Shown piece after piece: positions 25,149 to 37,424 of a stretch of DNA of 64,000 nt. A program made the position numbers and the translations under genes. Positions within the stretch are counted from its first letter, which is position 1, and the number at the start of each line of letters is the position of its first letter. Below the pieces are notes generated by a model. That model was not told the origin of the DNA, did no database searches, and was given only the letters and a program-made list of their open reading frames with translations. The stretch spans positions 496,001 to 560,000 of the forward strand of contig CANLNK010000001.1 in assembly GCA_947492575.1 (NCBI GenBank), in the 5' to 3' direction. The DNA is from an uncultured Thalassotalea sp. GTDB taxonomy: Bacteria > Pseudomonadota > Gammaproteobacteria > Enterobacterales > Alteromonadaceae.

Positions 25149-26093
25149 ATGCCTGAAAAAAGTTCACACATATCTGTGTTGCTTGACGAAGCAATACAGT
25201 CACTAGCCATCATCGAAAGTGGCACTTATATCGACTGTACCTTCGGTCGAGGTGGTCATTCGACACAAATTCTCTCACAACTCTCTGAGCAAGGTCATTT
25301 GCTGGCGATAGACCGTGATCCCACAGCGATCGCTGCAGCAGAGAAGTTCGCCGACGATTCACGTTTTGCAATTGAGCACTTTGGCTTTGCCGAATTGGGT
25401 AATATTGCTGAGAAACGTGAGCTAATTGGGAAAGTCGACGGCATTCTATTCGACCTTGGTGTGTCCTCACCACAATTAGATGAAGCAGAGCGAGGCTTTA
25501 GCTTCATGAATGATGGTCCGCTCGACATGCGAATGGATACTACGCGTGGTGAAACCGCTGCTGAATGGTTAGCGCGCGTCGATGTGGAAGACTTGAGCTG
25601 GGTTTTGAAAACCTTTGGCGAAGAGAAACACGCGTGGCGCATCGCTAACGCAATTGTTGATAGCCGAGAGGAAAACCCTCTGACACGTACTGGGCAGCTA
25701 GCAAAGCTTATCGCGACAACAGCACCTCAACGAGAAATCAAAAAGCATCCGGCGACGAGAAGTTTCCAAGCTATTCGCATGTACATTAATTCTGAACTTG
25801 ATCAGATTGAACAGGCGCTGGCAGCGTCTTTAAAAGTACTTAAACCTGGTGGTCGATTGGTGGTGATCAGTTTCCATTCTTTAGAAGATCGATTGGTTAA
25901 GCAGTTCATGCGCAAGCACTCTCAGGGTAAGCAGGTACCACGTGGTATGCCAATTATTGAAGCTGAACTTCAAAAAGGTAAAAAATTGAGCTTGGTGGGC
26001 CGTAAAACGAAGCCCAGCAAGGCGGAGGTCGAACGCAATGTCAGAGCGAGAAGTTCAGTATTGCGGGTAGCTGAGCGATTGGCTGACGACTAA
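25149..26093 (+). CDS. rsmH: 16S rRNA (cytosine1402-N4)-methyltransferase
   Basis: 314 residues of the RsmH (MraW) family: SAM-binding segment [35 protein letters not shown], and [21 protein letters not shown]. It methylates N4 of C1402 in the ribosomal P site. Its last base is the first base of the ftsL start codon (ATG overlapping TAA as TAATG), which couples the two. Confidence 0.98.
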   Translation: MPEKSSHISVLLDEAIQSLAIIESGTYIDCTFGRGGHSTQILSQLSEQGHLLAIDRDPTAIAAAEKFADDSRFAIEHFGFAELGNIAEKRELIGKVDGILFDLGVSSPQLDEAERGFSFMNDGPLDMRMDTTRGETAAEWLARVDVEDLSWVLKTFGEEKHAWRIANAIVDSREENPLTRTGQLAKLIATTAPQREIKKHPATRSFQAIRMYINSELDQIEQALAASLKVLKPGGRLVVISFHSLEDRLVKQFMRKHSQGKQVPRGMPIIEAELQKGKKLSLVGRKTKPSKAEVERNVRARSSVLRVAERLADD

Positions 26094-26407
26094 TGACGAC
26101 GAAAAGGGCCGCTCTAGTCGTTGATATTGTCCACGACATACAGCAGCACTTGCTTACTTACGTGCTGTTAGTCGCAGTGGTAGCGTCGGCATTTTCGGTG
26201 ATTTATTTCACCCACGTTAATCGGCAAACGACCAGTGAGCTGGAAGTGCTATTAACAGAACGCGATGAATTAGATATTGAGTGGAGAAATCTGCTCATTG
26301 AACAAAATAGTTTGTCGGAGCATAGCTCCATAGAACAGAAAGCATCAAAGATGCTTGAAATGAAAAGACCTGATACAGGAACGGAAGTAGTAATAACCAT
26401 ACCATGA
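26093..26407 (+). CDS. ftsL: Cell division protein FtsL
   Basis: 104 residues with one membrane helix (about 21-40, VLLVAVVASAFSVIYF) and a periplasmic leucine-zipper-like coiled coil (ELEVLLTERDELDIEWRNLL). This bitopic divisome protein joins FtsB and FtsQ and activates FtsWI. It overlaps rsmH and ftsI by a few bases each. Sequence conservation in this family is low; position and topology decide the call. Confidence 0.93.
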   Translation: MTTKRAALVVDIVHDIQQHLLTYVLLVAVVASAFSVIYFTHVNRQTTSELEVLLTERDELDIEWRNLLIEQNSLSEHSSIEQKASKMLEMKRPDTGTEVVITIP

Positions 26408-28158
26408 CCAGCTTGAAGAAACGACAAAAGGCCAATCAAAAGCCCAGCACTGTTGCTTGGCGCTTTTATGTTGTGCTGTCTGTTGTTGTTCTCATTTATG
26501 GTGTGCTGATGGCGCGTGCGGCTTACATTCAAGTGATTGAACCCGACATGCTTAAAAAGCAAGGTGATATGCGTTCACTCCGTACTGCCTCCAGTCAGGT
26601 ACAGCGAGGTTCTATTCTTGACCGCAATGGGCGAGAGCTTGCGGTAAGTGTTCCTGTCGAAACCGTATGGGCTGACCCTAAAGTTGCGATGGACAACAAT
26701 GCGCTTGCTATGACTAAGCATTGGGAAGCGCTCGCTGATGTACTTGGACAAGACGTTAACAAATTAACCAGCCGTGTTGTACGCAACCCTCACAAACGCT
26801 TTGTCTACGTCGAACGTCAAGTTTCTCCTGTAATGGCCAACTACATCAAAGAGTTGAAAATTCCAGGTATATATCTTCGCAAAGAATCTAAGCGTTTTTA
26901 TCCATCGGGTGAAAGTAGTGCGCACATCGTAGGCTTCACAGATGTTGATGACAACGGAATTGAAGGCGTTGAACGTGTTTATGATGCAGTACTCACAGGC
27001 GTTGGTGGCGAAAAGAAATTTAGAAAAGATGCCAAGGGTCGCAAGGTAGAAATTCTTTCGGTTGAAGAAGCTACGCCGCCTAAAGACGTGGTGTTGAGTA
27101 TCGATCAACGTATTCAGGCAATCGCTTATCGTGAGCTAAAAGGCGCTGTACAGGCATTCAAAGCAACCTCTGGCTCGGTTATTGTTGCTGACGTTCACTC
27201 GGGTGAGATTCTAGCCATGGTTAACACGCCATCGTTTAATCCGAACAATCGTGCTAACACACCAGTTCATAAGTTCAGAAATAGAGCAATTACCGATTTC
27301 TTCGAGCCAGGCTCTACGATGAAACCACTGTCTTTACTGACAGCGATGGAGTTTGGCGTCGCCAACGCAGATACGGTTGTTGATACTCACCCAGGATGGA
27401 TGCGATTAGGTGGCCGCAGAGTAAGTGACCCGACAAACCGTGGTGAACTTACCATGGATGAGATTCTGATTCACTCGTCTAACATGGGAACGGCAAAACT
27501 GATTTTGGAATTACCTAAAGAGTTCTTATTAGATAAGTTCTTTGAAGTTGGCTTTGGCGAGCAAACGGGTACCAAACTTATTGGTGAAACTTACGGCATG
27601 ATGCATGATAGGCCGCGTTGGTCGCAGTTTGAATTAGCGACACTATCGTTCGGTTATGCACTTGCTATCAGCCCACTGCAGCTGACACGTCTATACGCCA
27701 CTATTGCCAATGGTGGTACGAAGATTCCACTTACAATCTTGAAAAATCAACATGCCCCTGAGGGCGAGCGAATTTTTACCGAGTCACTTACTGCTGATTT
27801 ACGTAGCATGCTCGAAGGCGTTGTTGAAAACGGTGCTAAGAAAGCAAAAGTCGAAGGTTACCGCGTTGGCGGTAAGACTGGCACCAGTATTAAAGCTGTA
27901 CCCGGCGGTTATGGTAATGACTACATTGGCTTATTTGCTGGTATGGCGCCAATCGACAACCCTGAAGTCGTTGTTGTCGTTGTGATTAACGAGCCCGGTG
28001 GTGACCTTTACCATGGCGGTGACGTTGCTGCACCAGTATTTTCTCGCGTAATGAAAGGTGCGTTGCAGGTACTTAATATTGCACCAGATAATGCGCCAAT
28101 GGTTACGCGCCACTCGACAAACGAATCGCAAACCGCGCAAGGAGAAGGTGATGCTTAA
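26404..28158 (+). CDS. ftsI: Peptidoglycan D,D-transpeptidase FtsI (PBP3)
   Basis: 584 residues. A short cytosolic tail and one membrane helix (about 20-42) lead into the PBP dimerisation domain (SILDRNGRELAVS) and the transpeptidase domain with catalytic Ser304 in EPGSTMKP, SSN in HSSNMGT and KTG in GGKTGTS. It cross-links septal peptidoglycan with FtsW and is the target of division-specific beta-lactams. It overlaps ftsL by four bases and murE by eight. Confidence 0.98.
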   Translation: MTSLKKRQKANQKPSTVAWRFYVVLSVVVLIYGVLMARAAYIQVIEPDMLKKQGDMRSLRTASSQVQRGSILDRNGRELAVSVPVETVWADPKVAMDNNALAMTKHWEALADVLGQDVNKLTSRVVRNPHKRFVYVERQVSPVMANYIKELKIPGIYLRKESKRFYPSGESSAHIVGFTDVDDNGIEGVERVYDAVLTGVGGEKKFRKDAKGRKVEILSVEEATPPKDVVLSIDQRIQAIAYRELKGAVQAFKATSGSVIVADVHSGEILAMVNTPSFNPNNRANTPVHKFRNRAITDFFEPGSTMKPLSLLTAMEFGVANADTVVDTHPGWMRLGGRRVSDPTNRGELTMDEILIHSSNMGTAKLILELPKEFLLDKFFEVGFGEQTGTKLIGETYGMMHDRPRWSQFELATLSFGYALAISPLQLTRLYATIANGGTKIPLTILKNQHAPEGERIFTESLTADLRSMLEGVVENGAKKAKVEGYRVGGKTGTSIKAVPGGYGNDYIGLFAGMAPIDNPEVVVVVVINEPGGDLYHGGDVAAPVFSRVMKGALQVLNIAPDNAPMVTRHSTNESQTAQGEGDA

Positions 28159-29698
28159 TAACCAAACCTTCTCTCAAACTCTCTCTATAGCCAACACACT
28201 CGAAACTTTCGGCATTGTGCAGCCCGATATTGAGAGTAAGCACCTAGTAAACGATAGCCGACAAGTCACAGATGGCGACGTCTTTTGCGCAGTTATTGGC
28301 AGTGCTAGCGATGGCAGACAGTTTATCGATAAAGCGATTTCATTGGGGGCAAGTTTAGTCGTTGCTCAATGTCACCATCAGCAGCAGCATGGTAATCGTA
28401 TTAAAAGACAAGTTACGTTGGACAGTGGTGAAGAGCGCACAGTTGATATCGTTCAGTTCTATCAACTTGATACAGAATTATATGCGTTGGCTTCTACTTA
28501 CTATGGCAAACCACAGTCAGCTATGTCGCTAATTGGTGTGACTGGTACTAATGGCAAGACAAGCACCACGCAGTTTATTGCTAGTCTACTGACTGATTGT
28601 CAGCGCAAAGCCGCTGTTATTGGTACTACTGGCGCTGGCACGCTGGATAACCTAGTACCTATTGCTAATACTACGCCTGGCCCTACAGAGCTAAATCAAA
28701 TAATGGCGAGCTTTGCTGCTCAACATATTGATCATGTCGCTATGGAAGTTTCTTCTCATGCACTTGAACAACAGCGCATTACTGCCGAGCAGCTCTCAGT
28801 CGCTGTGTTCACAAATCTGAGTCGCGACCATTTAGATTACCATGAGACGATGGCTGCTTATGCTGAAGCTAAGTTTGCTATATTTTCTGGCCAATCCACG
28901 CAAGTCGCGGTTGTGAACGGCGACGATGAAGTGGCTCAGCAATGGCTCAATAATAAGAAAATTAAGCAACCAACCATTGTTTATGGTGTTGATGAAAGTG
29001 TTTGCCATTACCCTCGCTTCGTTCACGCGTCAGACATTACGTTAAGTGTCTCAGGTATTGAATTTAGCGTGACGACAGAATCTTCCAAAGCACAGGTCAG
29101 CACTCGTTTACTAGGTAAGTTTAACGTCGAGAATTTGTTAGCGGCGATAGGTGCATTACTAGCACTAGACATTCCTTTAGAAGCTATTGCCAAAGCTATT
29201 CCCGAGGTTAAACCAAGCCAAGGTCGCATGGAAACATTTAGCGCAGCAGATAAGGCGCTTGCTGTTGTTGATTATGCACACTCGCCTGATGCACTCGAAA
29301 ATGCTATTACCGCTTGTCGCCATCATTGCAACGGAGAACTTTGGGTTGTCTTTGGTTGTGGCGGTGATCGTGACAAAGGCAAGCGCAGTGAAATGGGCAA
29401 AATTGCTGAAACGACAGCTGATCATGTAGTTATCACTAACGACAACCCAAGAACTGAGGCGCCAGAGCTAATCGCCAACGACATTCTTAGTGGTTGCAAT
29501 AAACCGGAAAAAATTACCGTCATATTAGATCGAGCACAGGCTGTGAAATCTACCTTGGCACATGCAAAGGCAAATGACGTGGTGCTATTAGCTGGCAAAG
29601 GCCATGAAAACACCATAGAAATTGCTGGGAAAATAATAGAATACAGTGAAAGGGCACTTGTGAAAGCACTTTACATGGCGGAGGACGCCAATGATTAA
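28151..29698 (+). CDS. murE: UDP-MurNAc-tripeptide synthetase MurE (meso-diaminopimelate adding)
   Basis: 515 residues from the ATG at 28151, which has GGAGAAGG just upstream inside the end of ftsI; a longer in-frame reading from 28058 is an artefact. Mur ligase motifs are clear: P-loop VTGTNGKTSTTQ, and the DNPR motif (TNDNPRTEAPE) that selects meso-diaminopimelate, so this cell wall is of the usual Gram-negative type. It adds the third residue of the stem peptide. Overlaps ftsI by 8 bases and murF by 8. Confidence 0.98.
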   Translation: MLNNQTFSQTLSIANTLETFGIVQPDIESKHLVNDSRQVTDGDVFCAVIGSASDGRQFIDKAISLGASLVVAQCHHQQQHGNRIKRQVTLDSGEERTVDIVQFYQLDTELYALASTYYGKPQSAMSLIGVTGTNGKTSTTQFIASLLTDCQRKAAVIGTTGAGTLDNLVPIANTTPGPTELNQIMASFAAQHIDHVAMEVSSHALEQQRITAEQLSVAVFTNLSRDHLDYHETMAAYAEAKFAIFSGQSTQVAVVNGDDEVAQQWLNNKKIKQPTIVYGVDESVCHYPRFVHASDITLSVSGIEFSVTTESSKAQVSTRLLGKFNVENLLAAIGALLALDIPLEAIAKAIPEVKPSQGRMETFSAADKALAVVDYAHSPDALENAITACRHHCNGELWVVFGCGGDRDKGKRSEMGKIAETTADHVVITNDNPRTEAPELIANDILSGCNKPEKITVILDRAQAVKSTLAHAKANDVVLLAGKGHENTIEIAGKIIEYSERALVKALYMAEDAND

Positions 29699-31103
29699 TT
29701 TAACACTTGCGGAGATTGCACAAGCAACCTCTGGAAAACTCATCGGTGAAGATATAACTATTGATGCTATTGGCACTGATAGCCGAGCATTAACTTCAGG
29801 TCAGGTATTCTTGGCATTGAAGGGGCCTAACTTTGATGGCCACAAGTTCATTGAACAAGTCACTTCACTTGGTGCCAGCGCTGTTATCGTCGATCACCAA
29901 GTTGATACATCTTTACCGCAAGTTGTGGTGGAAGATACGCGTTTAGCACTCGGTGCTATTGGCGCGCACGTCAAAGCGAAAATTGCACCTAAGACCGTCG
30001 GTATTACTGGAAGTAGTGGTAAAACTACGGTGAAAGAAATGGTTGCCGCGATTCTTTCTCGATTGGGCAATGTGTTAGCAACTAACGGCAATTTTAATAA
30101 CGATATTGGCGTACCATTAACGCTTCTAAGACTAGAAGAGCAGCACGACTTCGCGGTCATCGAGATGGGCGCTAACCACATTGGTGAAATTGCTTATACA
30201 ACGAGCTTAGTAAAACCTGATGTTGCCATTATCAATAATATCGCACCAGCTCACTTGGAAGGCTTTGGCGACCTATGCGGTGTTGCCCGCGCTAAAGGCG
30301 AAATCTTTGAGGGTATTCCTCAAGGTGGCGTGGCTATCTACAACAACGATACAAAATGGGCGAGTAAGTGGCAATGGCGCTTAACAGACAAGAACGTTCG
30401 ACGTTTTTCATGTGCAGAAACTGGCGAAACGGATTGTTATAGCGGTGAAGTCACGCTTGACGATAACGGCTGCGCTAACTTCAAACTTTCTACTCATAAG
30501 GGTAGCACCTACATTCAATTAGCCGTGCCTGGCAAACACAATGTATGTAATGCCGTAGCAGCAGCTGCAATTGCATTGGAATGTGGTGCAAGTCTCGATG
30601 ATATCAAACTAGGTTTAGCTGAAATGGCACCGGTGAAAGGACGCTTAAACCTTTATCAACTTGATGATAACTGCAAACTAATTGATGACACTTACAACGC
30701 CAATGTTGAGTCGATCAAAGCCGCAACAGAGTTACTAGCCAGTTACCCAGGATATCGAGTACTGATTTTAGGTGACATGGCTGAACTCGGTAGCGAAGCG
30801 CGCAGCTATCACCAAGAAGTAGGTGAACATGCGAAAACACAGCAAATCGATACGCTATTTACTTTGGGCGTGCTGAGTCAAAGCACCGCTGACGGCTACG
30901 GTGAAGGTGGTCAGCACTTTAGTTCTAAAGAGAAATTATTGGATAGCTTATTTGAGCATTTAGCTGGGGAATCGCGTCAAATCTCGATTTTAGTTAAAGG
31001 TTCTCGTAGTGCTCACATGGAGCACGTAGTAAACGAAATTATTGCTTGGCGTAAGAAAGATGCGGATCAAGCAAGCGAAAATGGTGCAGAGGAGCACGCG
31101 TAA
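29691..31103 (+). CDS. murF: UDP-MurNAc-pentapeptide synthetase MurF
   Basis: 470 residues with P-loop [28 protein letters not shown] and [14 protein letters not shown], all characteristic of MurF, which adds D-Ala-D-Ala to the UDP-MurNAc-tripeptide. The last base of its stop shares with the mraY start codon, and it overlaps murE by eight bases, so translation is coupled. Confidence 0.98.
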   Translation: MINLTLAEIAQATSGKLIGEDITIDAIGTDSRALTSGQVFLALKGPNFDGHKFIEQVTSLGASAVIVDHQVDTSLPQVVVEDTRLALGAIGAHVKAKIAPKTVGITGSSGKTTVKEMVAAILSRLGNVLATNGNFNNDIGVPLTLLRLEEQHDFAVIEMGANHIGEIAYTTSLVKPDVAIINNIAPAHLEGFGDLCGVARAKGEIFEGIPQGGVAIYNNDTKWASKWQWRLTDKNVRRFSCAETGETDCYSGEVTLDDNGCANFKLSTHKGSTYIQLAVPGKHNVCNAVAAAAIALECGASLDDIKLGLAEMAPVKGRLNLYQLDDNCKLIDDTYNANVESIKAATELLASYPGYRVLILGDMAELGSEARSYHQEVGEHAKTQQIDTLFTLGVLSQSTADGYGEGGQHFSSKEKLLDSLFEHLAGESRQISILVKGSRSAHMEHVVNEIIAWRKKDADQASENGAEEHA

Positions 31104-32185
31104 TGTTGTATTGGTTAGGCGAGTACCTCACTCAGTTTTATTCAGGCTTTAACGTCTTTTCTTATCTGACGTTTCGAGCAATCGTAAGTACGTTAACAGC
31201 CTTGGTATTATCGCTTTATTTTGGTCCTAAATTAATCCGCGCATTACAGCGCATGCAAATTGGTCAAACGGTTCGAGATGATGGACCTGAGAGCCATTTG
31301 TCAAAATCAGGTACGCCAACAATGGGCGGGATTCTGATTTTAGGGGCTATTGTTTTTAGTGTTCTATTGTGGGGCGACCTATCAAATACTTATGTGTTAA
31401 CGACGCTATTTGTTGTGATTTCTTTTGGTATCATCGGCTTCGTTGATGATTACCGCAAAGTTATTCGCAAGGATTCCAATGGACTAATTGCACGCTGGAA
31501 GTACTTCTGGCAAACCGTTATTGGTTTAACGACGGCGGTATTTTTGTATTCTCAAGCTCAGTCTCCTGCTGAAACTGAACTACTTATTCCATTTTTGAAA
31601 AATATCATGCCGCAACTGGGCTTACTTTACATCGCGCTGGCTTACTTTGTGATTGTTGGTACTAGTAATGCCGTTAACTTAACGGATGGCTTAGACGGTT
31701 TAGCTATCGTGCCAACCATTATGGTGGCTGGTGCATTTGCTGTATTTGCTTACGTAACCGGTAATGTGAACTTTTCCGAATATCTTAATATTCCACACAT
31801 CGCACAAACGAGTGAGCTTGTTGTGGTTTGTACTGCGATTGTAGGGGCGGGGTTAGGGTTCCTGTGGTTTAACACATACCCCGCACAAGTCTTTATGGGC
31901 GATGTTGGTTCTCTAGCACTGGGGGCTGCACTTGGTGTTATTGCTGTGTTAGTGAGACAAGAGTTGGTGCTGCTGATTATGGGGGGGGTATTCGTGATGG
32001 AAACCGTGTCTGTAATTTTACAGGTCGGCTCATACAAGCTACGTGGACAACGTATTTTCCGGATGGCGCCGATTCATCATCATTATGAATTGAAAGGTTG
32101 GCCTGAGCCAAGAGTAATCGTTCGTTTTTGGATTATCTCACTGGTATTGGTACTGATTGGTTTAGCAACCCTGAAATTAAGATAA
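31103..32185 (+). CDS. mraY: Phospho-MurNAc-pentapeptide translocase MraY
   Basis: 360 residues with about ten membrane helices. Diagnostic motifs are [14 protein letters not shown], the Asp-rich [25 protein letters not shown] and the histidine cluster [12 protein letters not shown]. It transfers phospho-MurNAc-pentapeptide to undecaprenyl phosphate, making lipid I. It overlaps the murF stop by one base; 45 bases separate it from murD. Confidence 0.98.
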   Translation: MLYWLGEYLTQFYSGFNVFSYLTFRAIVSTLTALVLSLYFGPKLIRALQRMQIGQTVRDDGPESHLSKSGTPTMGGILILGAIVFSVLLWGDLSNTYVLTTLFVVISFGIIGFVDDYRKVIRKDSNGLIARWKYFWQTVIGLTTAVFLYSQAQSPAETELLIPFLKNIMPQLGLLYIALAYFVIVGTSNAVNLTDGLDGLAIVPTIMVAGAFAVFAYVTGNVNFSEYLNIPHIAQTSELVVVCTAIVGAGLGFLWFNTYPAQVFMGDVGSLALGAALGVIAVLVRQELVLLIMGGVFVMETVSVILQVGSYKLRGQRIFRMAPIHHHYELKGWPEPRVIVRFWIISLVLVLIGLATLKLR

Positions 32186-32230
32186 CAAAGCACATTGGAA
32201 TAAAAAGATAACACTCTGGACTTAAATTAA

Positions 32231-33598
32231 ATGTTAACGATTTCATCTCTACAAAATAAGCGCATAGTCGTGTTAGGCCTTGGCCTAACAGGTATGTCGT
32301 TTGTTCGTTTTCTAACGAACAATGCGCTTGATTTTGTCGTTAATGACAGTCGAGAGCAGCACGGCCAGTTCGCAGAACTTCGCCAAGAGCATCCAGAGGT
32401 TCAGCTTTTTACTGGCAAATGGCATGCAGATGTTATTCAGTCTGCTGATTTATTACTAGTGAGTCCAGGTGTTGATATTACCCAAAGTGACATCGCTGAT
32501 AATATTCGTAGTGATGCTGAAGTGTGGGGTGATATAGAGCTGTACGCGCGCATTAAATCGACACCGACGATTGCTATAACTGGTTCTAACGGTAAATCGA
32601 CGGTGGTGAACATGCTACAGCATGTCGCTCAATCATTAGGTATTAATAGCCAGTTAGGTGGTAACGTTGGTGTGCCTGTGCTGGATACATTATGTGCCGA
32701 CGCAGAGCTATTGATTCTTGAATTATCAAGTTTTCAATTGGAAACGATTTATTCGTTAACGCCGAAAGTCAGCTGTATCCTTAATATTAGTGATGACCAT
32801 CTAGATCGTCACAAAACGATGGAAGTCTACACCGCACTCAAACAACGAATCTATCAAGGTGCAGAATTTGCCATTTTCAATCGCGATGATAAAGCGACGG
32901 CTCCTAGCTTGGCAACGAATGAGCTTCTATCGAACAGCTTTGGTATTAATGCTGAAAGTGATAACTCAAATTCGCTATTCGTAACGGAATTTGAAGGTAC
33001 GAATTACTTAGCCAAAGGTGGCCAGTTGCTGATACCAATCAGCTCGCTGCAATTATCAGGCATTCACAATGCAATTAATGCACTAGCGGTTATTGCTATT
33101 GGCGAAGTATTAGCGTGGCCAATGGAAGGGATGCTATCAGCGCTACAAACATTCGAAGGGCTACCGCATCGCTGTCAGGTAATTGCGAGCGAAGATGGTG
33201 TTTGCTGGATCAATGATTCTAAGGCGACTAATGTCGGCGCTACTGTGGCCGCAATTGAGGGCATTGCGCCAACTATTGGTTCAGATAAAAAGCTAATCCT
33301 AATTGCTGGCGGCGACGGTAAAGGTGCAGACTTTAGTGCGTTGAAATCTATTGTCGACTCGAACGTAAACTTTACCTTTGCTTTAGGCAAAGACAAAACT
33401 GAAATTCTTGCGTTAAGTGACCGCAGCCAAGCGGTTGACTCTATCGAGCAGGCCGTTGCTTTAGCAAAAGCAAAAGCGCAACCTGGAGATGTAGTGTTAC
33501 TTTCTCCAGCATGTGCAAGCATCGATATGTTTGCCAACTTTATGGCTCGTGGAAATGCGTTCGTCAGCGCGGTACAAGACATTAAGGAGGCAAGCTAA
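32231..33598 (+). CDS. murD: UDP-MurNAc-L-Ala:D-Glu ligase MurD
   Basis: 455 residues: N-terminal UDP-binding [14 protein letters not shown]-loop [22 protein letters not shown] and [10 protein letters not shown]. MurD adds D-glutamate as the second residue of the stem peptide. Its final base is the first base of ftsW. It is the only junction before which the cluster has a small gap (after mraY), where an internal promoter could lie but none is obvious. Confidence 0.98.
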   Translation: MLTISSLQNKRIVVLGLGLTGMSFVRFLTNNALDFVVNDSREQHGQFAELRQEHPEVQLFTGKWHADVIQSADLLLVSPGVDITQSDIADNIRSDAEVWGDIELYARIKSTPTIAITGSNGKSTVVNMLQHVAQSLGINSQLGGNVGVPVLDTLCADAELLILELSSFQLETIYSLTPKVSCILNISDDHLDRHKTMEVYTALKQRIYQGAEFAIFNRDDKATAPSLATNELLSNSFGINAESDNSNSLFVTEFEGTNYLAKGGQLLIPISSLQLSGIHNAINALAVIAIGEVLAWPMEGMLSALQTFEGLPHRCQVIASEDGVCWINDSKATNVGATVAAIEGIAPTIGSDKKLILIAGGDGKGADFSALKSIVDSNVNFTFALGKDKTEILALSDRSQAVDSIEQAVALAKAKAQPGDVVLLSPACASIDMFANFMARGNAFVSAVQDIKEAS

Positions 33599-34833
33599 TG
33601 GCAGCTAATTTCTCCTTACGTGTAATGAGTATGCCTACAATGCCACAATGGATGAAGGTAGATACGAACGCAAATGTTACCTTTGATCGCAGTTATATTC
33701 TGCTAGCGATTGCTATGTATGTGATTGGCTTGGTGATGGTGACAAGCGCTTCTATGCCTGTGGCTGAGCGCCTTTTTGATGACCCTTTCCACTTTGTTAT
33801 TCGTCACGGTATCTATATTGTGTTGAGCTCTATCATCGCAGCCTTTGCTTTGCAGCTCCCTATGTCTTGGTGGCACAACTACAGTGGTAAGCTTTTATTA
33901 TTGGCAATCGTGTTATTGATTGTCGTGTTAGCGATTGGCCGTACAGTAAATGGTTCAACACGTTGGATTGTTGTTGGACCCATTACAATTCAAGCAGCAG
34001 AGCCAGCAAAATTATTCTTTTTCTGTTACTTAGCTGCTTACTTAGTGCGCCGTCGCGACGAAGTCATGGAGAACATCAAAGGTTTTGCTAAACCACTTGT
34101 CGTGTTTGGCGTATTAGCCATGTTGTTATTGCTTCAACCTGACCTTGGAACTGTCATCGTAATGTTCGTGACGACATTTGGTTTATTGTTCCTTGCAGGC
34201 GCGAAACTTTGGCAATTCATTGCGGTTGCGAGCGTTGGCGTAGGTGCGCTATCATTGCTCGCCATTTTTGAGCCCTATCGCTGGCGCCGTGTTACCAGCT
34301 TTTTAGATCCATGGGCAGACCCCTTCGGCAGTGGCTATCAATTAACGCAATCGTTAATGGCGTATGGTCGTGGTGAAGTCTTTGGTCAGGGGTTAGGAAA
34401 CAGTATCCAGAAGCTAGAATATTTACCAGAAGCACATACTGACTTTGTCATGGCTGTGCTTGCTGAAGAGTTCGGTTTTATTGGTATCTGTACCATTTTA
34501 GTATTGAGTTGTATTTTAGTGATTAAAGCATTGTTGCTTGGCCGCAAAGCGGTGAATAAAGAAAAGTATTTTGAAGGTTTTTTTGCTTACGGTATTGGCA
34601 TTTGGATGTGTTTCCAAGCGGCCGTAAACATTGGTGCTAGTGCAGGCATCGTTCCTACCAAAGGTCTTACCATGCCACTGATTAGTTACGGTGGTAGCTC
34701 CATGATTATTATGACGATAGCGATTGTTGTGCTACTGCGAATCGATCATGAAATTCGTTTGCAAAGTTTACAAGCAACGCAAGCTAATGGTGCGAGTCGT
34801 AAAGCTCCTAAAAAGGGGGCTGCTGATGAGTAA
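33598..34833 (+). CDS. ftsW: Septal peptidoglycan polymerase FtsW
   Basis: 411 residues, SEDS family, ten membrane helices. Conserved segments include [20 protein letters not shown], the catalytic-loop region [36 protein letters not shown] and PLISYGGSS. It polymerises lipid II at the septum with FtsI. It overlaps murD by one base and murG by eight. Confidence 0.98.
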   Translation: MAANFSLRVMSMPTMPQWMKVDTNANVTFDRSYILLAIAMYVIGLVMVTSASMPVAERLFDDPFHFVIRHGIYIVLSSIIAAFALQLPMSWWHNYSGKLLLLAIVLLIVVLAIGRTVNGSTRWIVVGPITIQAAEPAKLFFFCYLAAYLVRRRDEVMENIKGFAKPLVVFGVLAMLLLLQPDLGTVIVMFVTTFGLLFLAGAKLWQFIAVASVGVGALSLLAIFEPYRWRRVTSFLDPWADPFGSGYQLTQSLMAYGRGEVFGQGLGNSIQKLEYLPEAHTDFVMAVLAEEFGFIGICTILVLSCILVIKALLLGRKAVNKEKYFEGFFAYGIGIWMCFQAAVNIGASAGIVPTKGLTMPLISYGGSSMIIMTIAIVVLLRIDHEIRLQSLQATQANGASRKAPKKGAADE

Positions 34834-35917
34834 GTCTAATCCAAAGTTATTAGTGATGGCTGGCGGTACAGGCGGACATATTTTCCCCGGAATCGCTGTT
34901 GCAAAAGCACTTGAAGAACAGGGCTGGGATATTCATTGGCTTGGCACCGCGAAACGTATGGAAGCTGATCTAGTGCCGCAGTACGGCTACCCTATCTCGT
35001 TTATCAATATTGCAGGGCTTCGCAATAAAGGCTGGAAAGAACTGGTTAAGCTACCGTTCAAGCTGTTTATGTCACTGTGGCAATCAGTCAAAGTGATTAA
35101 CCAAGTTAAGCCAGATGTTGTTTTAGGTTTAGGTGGATATGCTAGTGCGCCAGGTGGGGTTGCTGCTTGGTTATTGGGCAAGCCATTGGTATTGCATGAA
35201 CAAAATGCCGTTGCAGGCATGAGCAATCGCTATTTGTCAAAAATTGCTAAGCGCGTGCTTTGTGCTTTCCCAAATGCATTCAAAACGAAAGTAGGAGCAG
35301 AAGTTGTAGGCAATCCACTTCGTAAAGAAATGGTTGAGTTAGAGCAAGTCGTTTCAGTTCAACCAGCAAGTAGCAAAAAAGTACTCGTTGTTGGTGGTAG
35401 TTTAGGCGCGAAAGTTTTTAACGATACGGTTCCTGCCGCTATCAAGCAGATTCAACAGCAACAAATTCAAGTTTGGCATCAAACCGGTAAAGGTAATGCC
35501 GAAGAAGTTCAGTCGAGATACGAGCAAAGTGAACTGCCAAGTGAGCGCATTAAGGTAACTGAGTTTATCGAAGATATGGCCGAAGCCTATAACTGGGCAG
35601 ATGTCGTGGTTTGCCGTGCAGGTGCATTGACCGTTTCAGAATTAGCGATGGCAGGTAAGCCCGCGATATTTGTCCCGCTTCCGCATGCTGTTGATGACCA
35701 TCAAACAAAGAATGCGAATTATTTGGTGCAGCGAGGCGCTGCCAAACTAATTGCTCAAAAAGATTTAAATGGCACAACGCTCGCGCAAATGCTCAATAGC
35801 ATTTTTAGCTCTGATGCGGTTGTTCGAAATATGTCAAAGGCTGCATTGGATGCGGCCCATGCAGACGCAACGACTAAGGTTGCTGACGCCTGTAAGGAGT
35901 TAGTAACACATGACTAA
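34826..35917 (+). CDS. murG: Lipid II synthase MurG
   Basis: 363 residues from the ATG at 34826 inside the end of ftsW; a longer reading from 34724 runs in a different frame of ftsW and is not used. The GT28 fold shows [33 protein letters not shown] and [20 protein letters not shown]. MurG adds GlcNAc to lipid I, giving lipid II, at the cytoplasmic face of the membrane. Confidence 0.98.
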   Translation: MSKSNPKLLVMAGGTGGHIFPGIAVAKALEEQGWDIHWLGTAKRMEADLVPQYGYPISFINIAGLRNKGWKELVKLPFKLFMSLWQSVKVINQVKPDVVLGLGGYASAPGGVAAWLLGKPLVLHEQNAVAGMSNRYLSKIAKRVLCAFPNAFKTKVGAEVVGNPLRKEMVELEQVVSVQPASSKKVLVVGGSLGAKVFNDTVPAAIKQIQQQQIQVWHQTGKGNAEEVQSRYEQSELPSERIKVTEFIEDMAEAYNWADVVVCRAGALTVSELAMAGKPAIFVPLPHAVDDHQTKNANYLVQRGAAKLIAQKDLNGTTLAQMLNSIFSSDAVVRNMSKAALDAAHADATTKVADACKELVTHD

Positions 35918-37424
35918 TTCAATGCAGTTAAACCAGAAAAAAGAAGTAATGAATAAAGCTGAACTGAACACTAACAAGCAAGATAAGCTAGTTAAAGCAT
36001 CGTCTGAAATGAACCCACCAGAAATGCGCCGCGTTAAACAAATTCACTTTGTAGGCATTGGCGGTGCTGGCATGGGAGGCATTGCTGAGGTGTTGCTCAA
36101 TGAAGGCTACCAAATCTCGGGTTCAGATATCGCAGAAAATACTGTCGTAAAACGCCTTGTGTCGCTTGGTGCAACAGTTCATATCGGCCACCAAGAAAGT
36201 AACATTGATGGTGCGAGTGTTATTGTCGTATCGACCGCAATTGATAAAAGCAATCCTGAGATCATTGCGGCATTTGAAAAGCGTATTCCAGTTGTGCGCC
36301 GCGCCGAAATGCTGGCCGAGTTAATGCGTTTTAGACACGGTATTGCTATCGCTGGTACGCACGGTAAAACAACAACAACAAGTTTAATTGCCAGTATTTT
36401 AGCTGAAGGCGAGTTCGACCCAACATTTGTAATTGGTGGCTTGCTAAATAGTGCTGGCACCAATGCCCGTTTAGGTACTAGCCGTTATTTAGTGGCCGAG
36501 GCAGATGAGTCAGATGCGTCATTTTTGCATTTACAGCCTATGGTTGCTGTGGTCACTAATATCGATGAAGACCATATGGAGACGTATGAAGGTAACTTTG
36601 AAAAACTTAAAGATACCTACGTAGAGTTTCTACATAACTTACCGTTTTATGGCTTGGCTGTAGTTTGTATCGACAATCCTGTCGTGCGCGAGATTATCCC
36701 ACGCATCGGTCGACAAGTAATTACTTATGGCTTTAGCGAAGATGCCGATGTTAAAGCGACCAATTACCGTCAGACTTCTGGAAAGAGTTATTTTTCAGTA
36801 GAAGTTGATGGTGAAACTTACTTAGATGCGCAAGTTAATTTGCCGGGCGAACACAACGTACTGAACGCCTTGGCAGCTATTGCTGTTGCCAAAGATGAAG
36901 GTGTTGCACCAAAAGCTATTCAAAAATCACTTGGCGAGTTCGCAGGTATTGGCCGTCGTTTTGAGCATCTTGCTGACCTTAGCACTGATGCTGGCGACAT
37001 GGTGTTGATAGACGATTACGGTCACCATCCTAAAGAAGTTGAAGCAACGATCAAAGCGATGCGCAATGGCTGGCCTGATAAACGCTTGGTCATGGTATTC
37101 CAGCCACATCGATATTCACGCACTAGAGACTTATTTGAAGACTTCGTTGAAGTGCTTTCTGAAGTAGACTCACTCTTTTTATTAGATGTTTATGCTGCAG
37201 GTGAAGCACCAGTAGCAACTGCTGATAGTAAAGCGTTAGCGAGAGCGATTAGACAGCGCGGCCAAATTGAGCCCGTGTATGTCAGTAACCGAGAGATGTT
37301 ACCAACATTGCTTGCCAGTCACCTTAAAGATAACGACATGGTCATTACGCAAGGCGCAGGAAATATCGGCGCGATTGCTCGTGAAATTGCGGCAGATCCT
37401 CTTCTAACAGGAGGCCAGCTCTAA
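35910..37424 (+). CDS. murC: UDP-MurNAc-L-alanine ligase MurC
   Basis: 504 residues with [19 protein letters not shown]-loop [26 protein letters not shown] and [14 protein letters not shown]. It adds L-Ala as the first stem-peptide residue. The start at 35910 overlaps murG by eight bases; an ATG at 35949 with its own AAAGAAG is also possible and would remove a 13-residue extension that the family usually lacks or varies. Confidence 0.97.
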   Translation: MTNSMQLNQKKEVMNKAELNTNKQDKLVKASSEMNPPEMRRVKQIHFVGIGGAGMGGIAEVLLNEGYQISGSDIAENTVVKRLVSLGATVHIGHQESNIDGASVIVVSTAIDKSNPEIIAAFEKRIPVVRRAEMLAELMRFRHGIAIAGTHGKTTTTSLIASILAEGEFDPTFVIGGLLNSAGTNARLGTSRYLVAEADESDASFLHLQPMVAVVTNIDEDHMETYEGNFEKLKDTYVEFLHNLPFYGLAVVCIDNPVVREIIPRIGRQVITYGFSEDADVKATNYRQTSGKSYFSVEVDGETYLDAQVNLPGEHNVLNALAAIAVAKDEGVAPKAIQKSLGEFAGIGRRFEHLADLSTDAGDMVLIDDYGHHPKEVEATIKAMRNGWPDKRLVMVFQPHRYSRTRDLFEDFVEVLSEVDSLFLLDVYAAGEAPVATADSKALARAIRQRGQIEPVYVSNREMLPTLLASHLKDNDMVITQGAGNIGAIAREIAADPLLTGGQL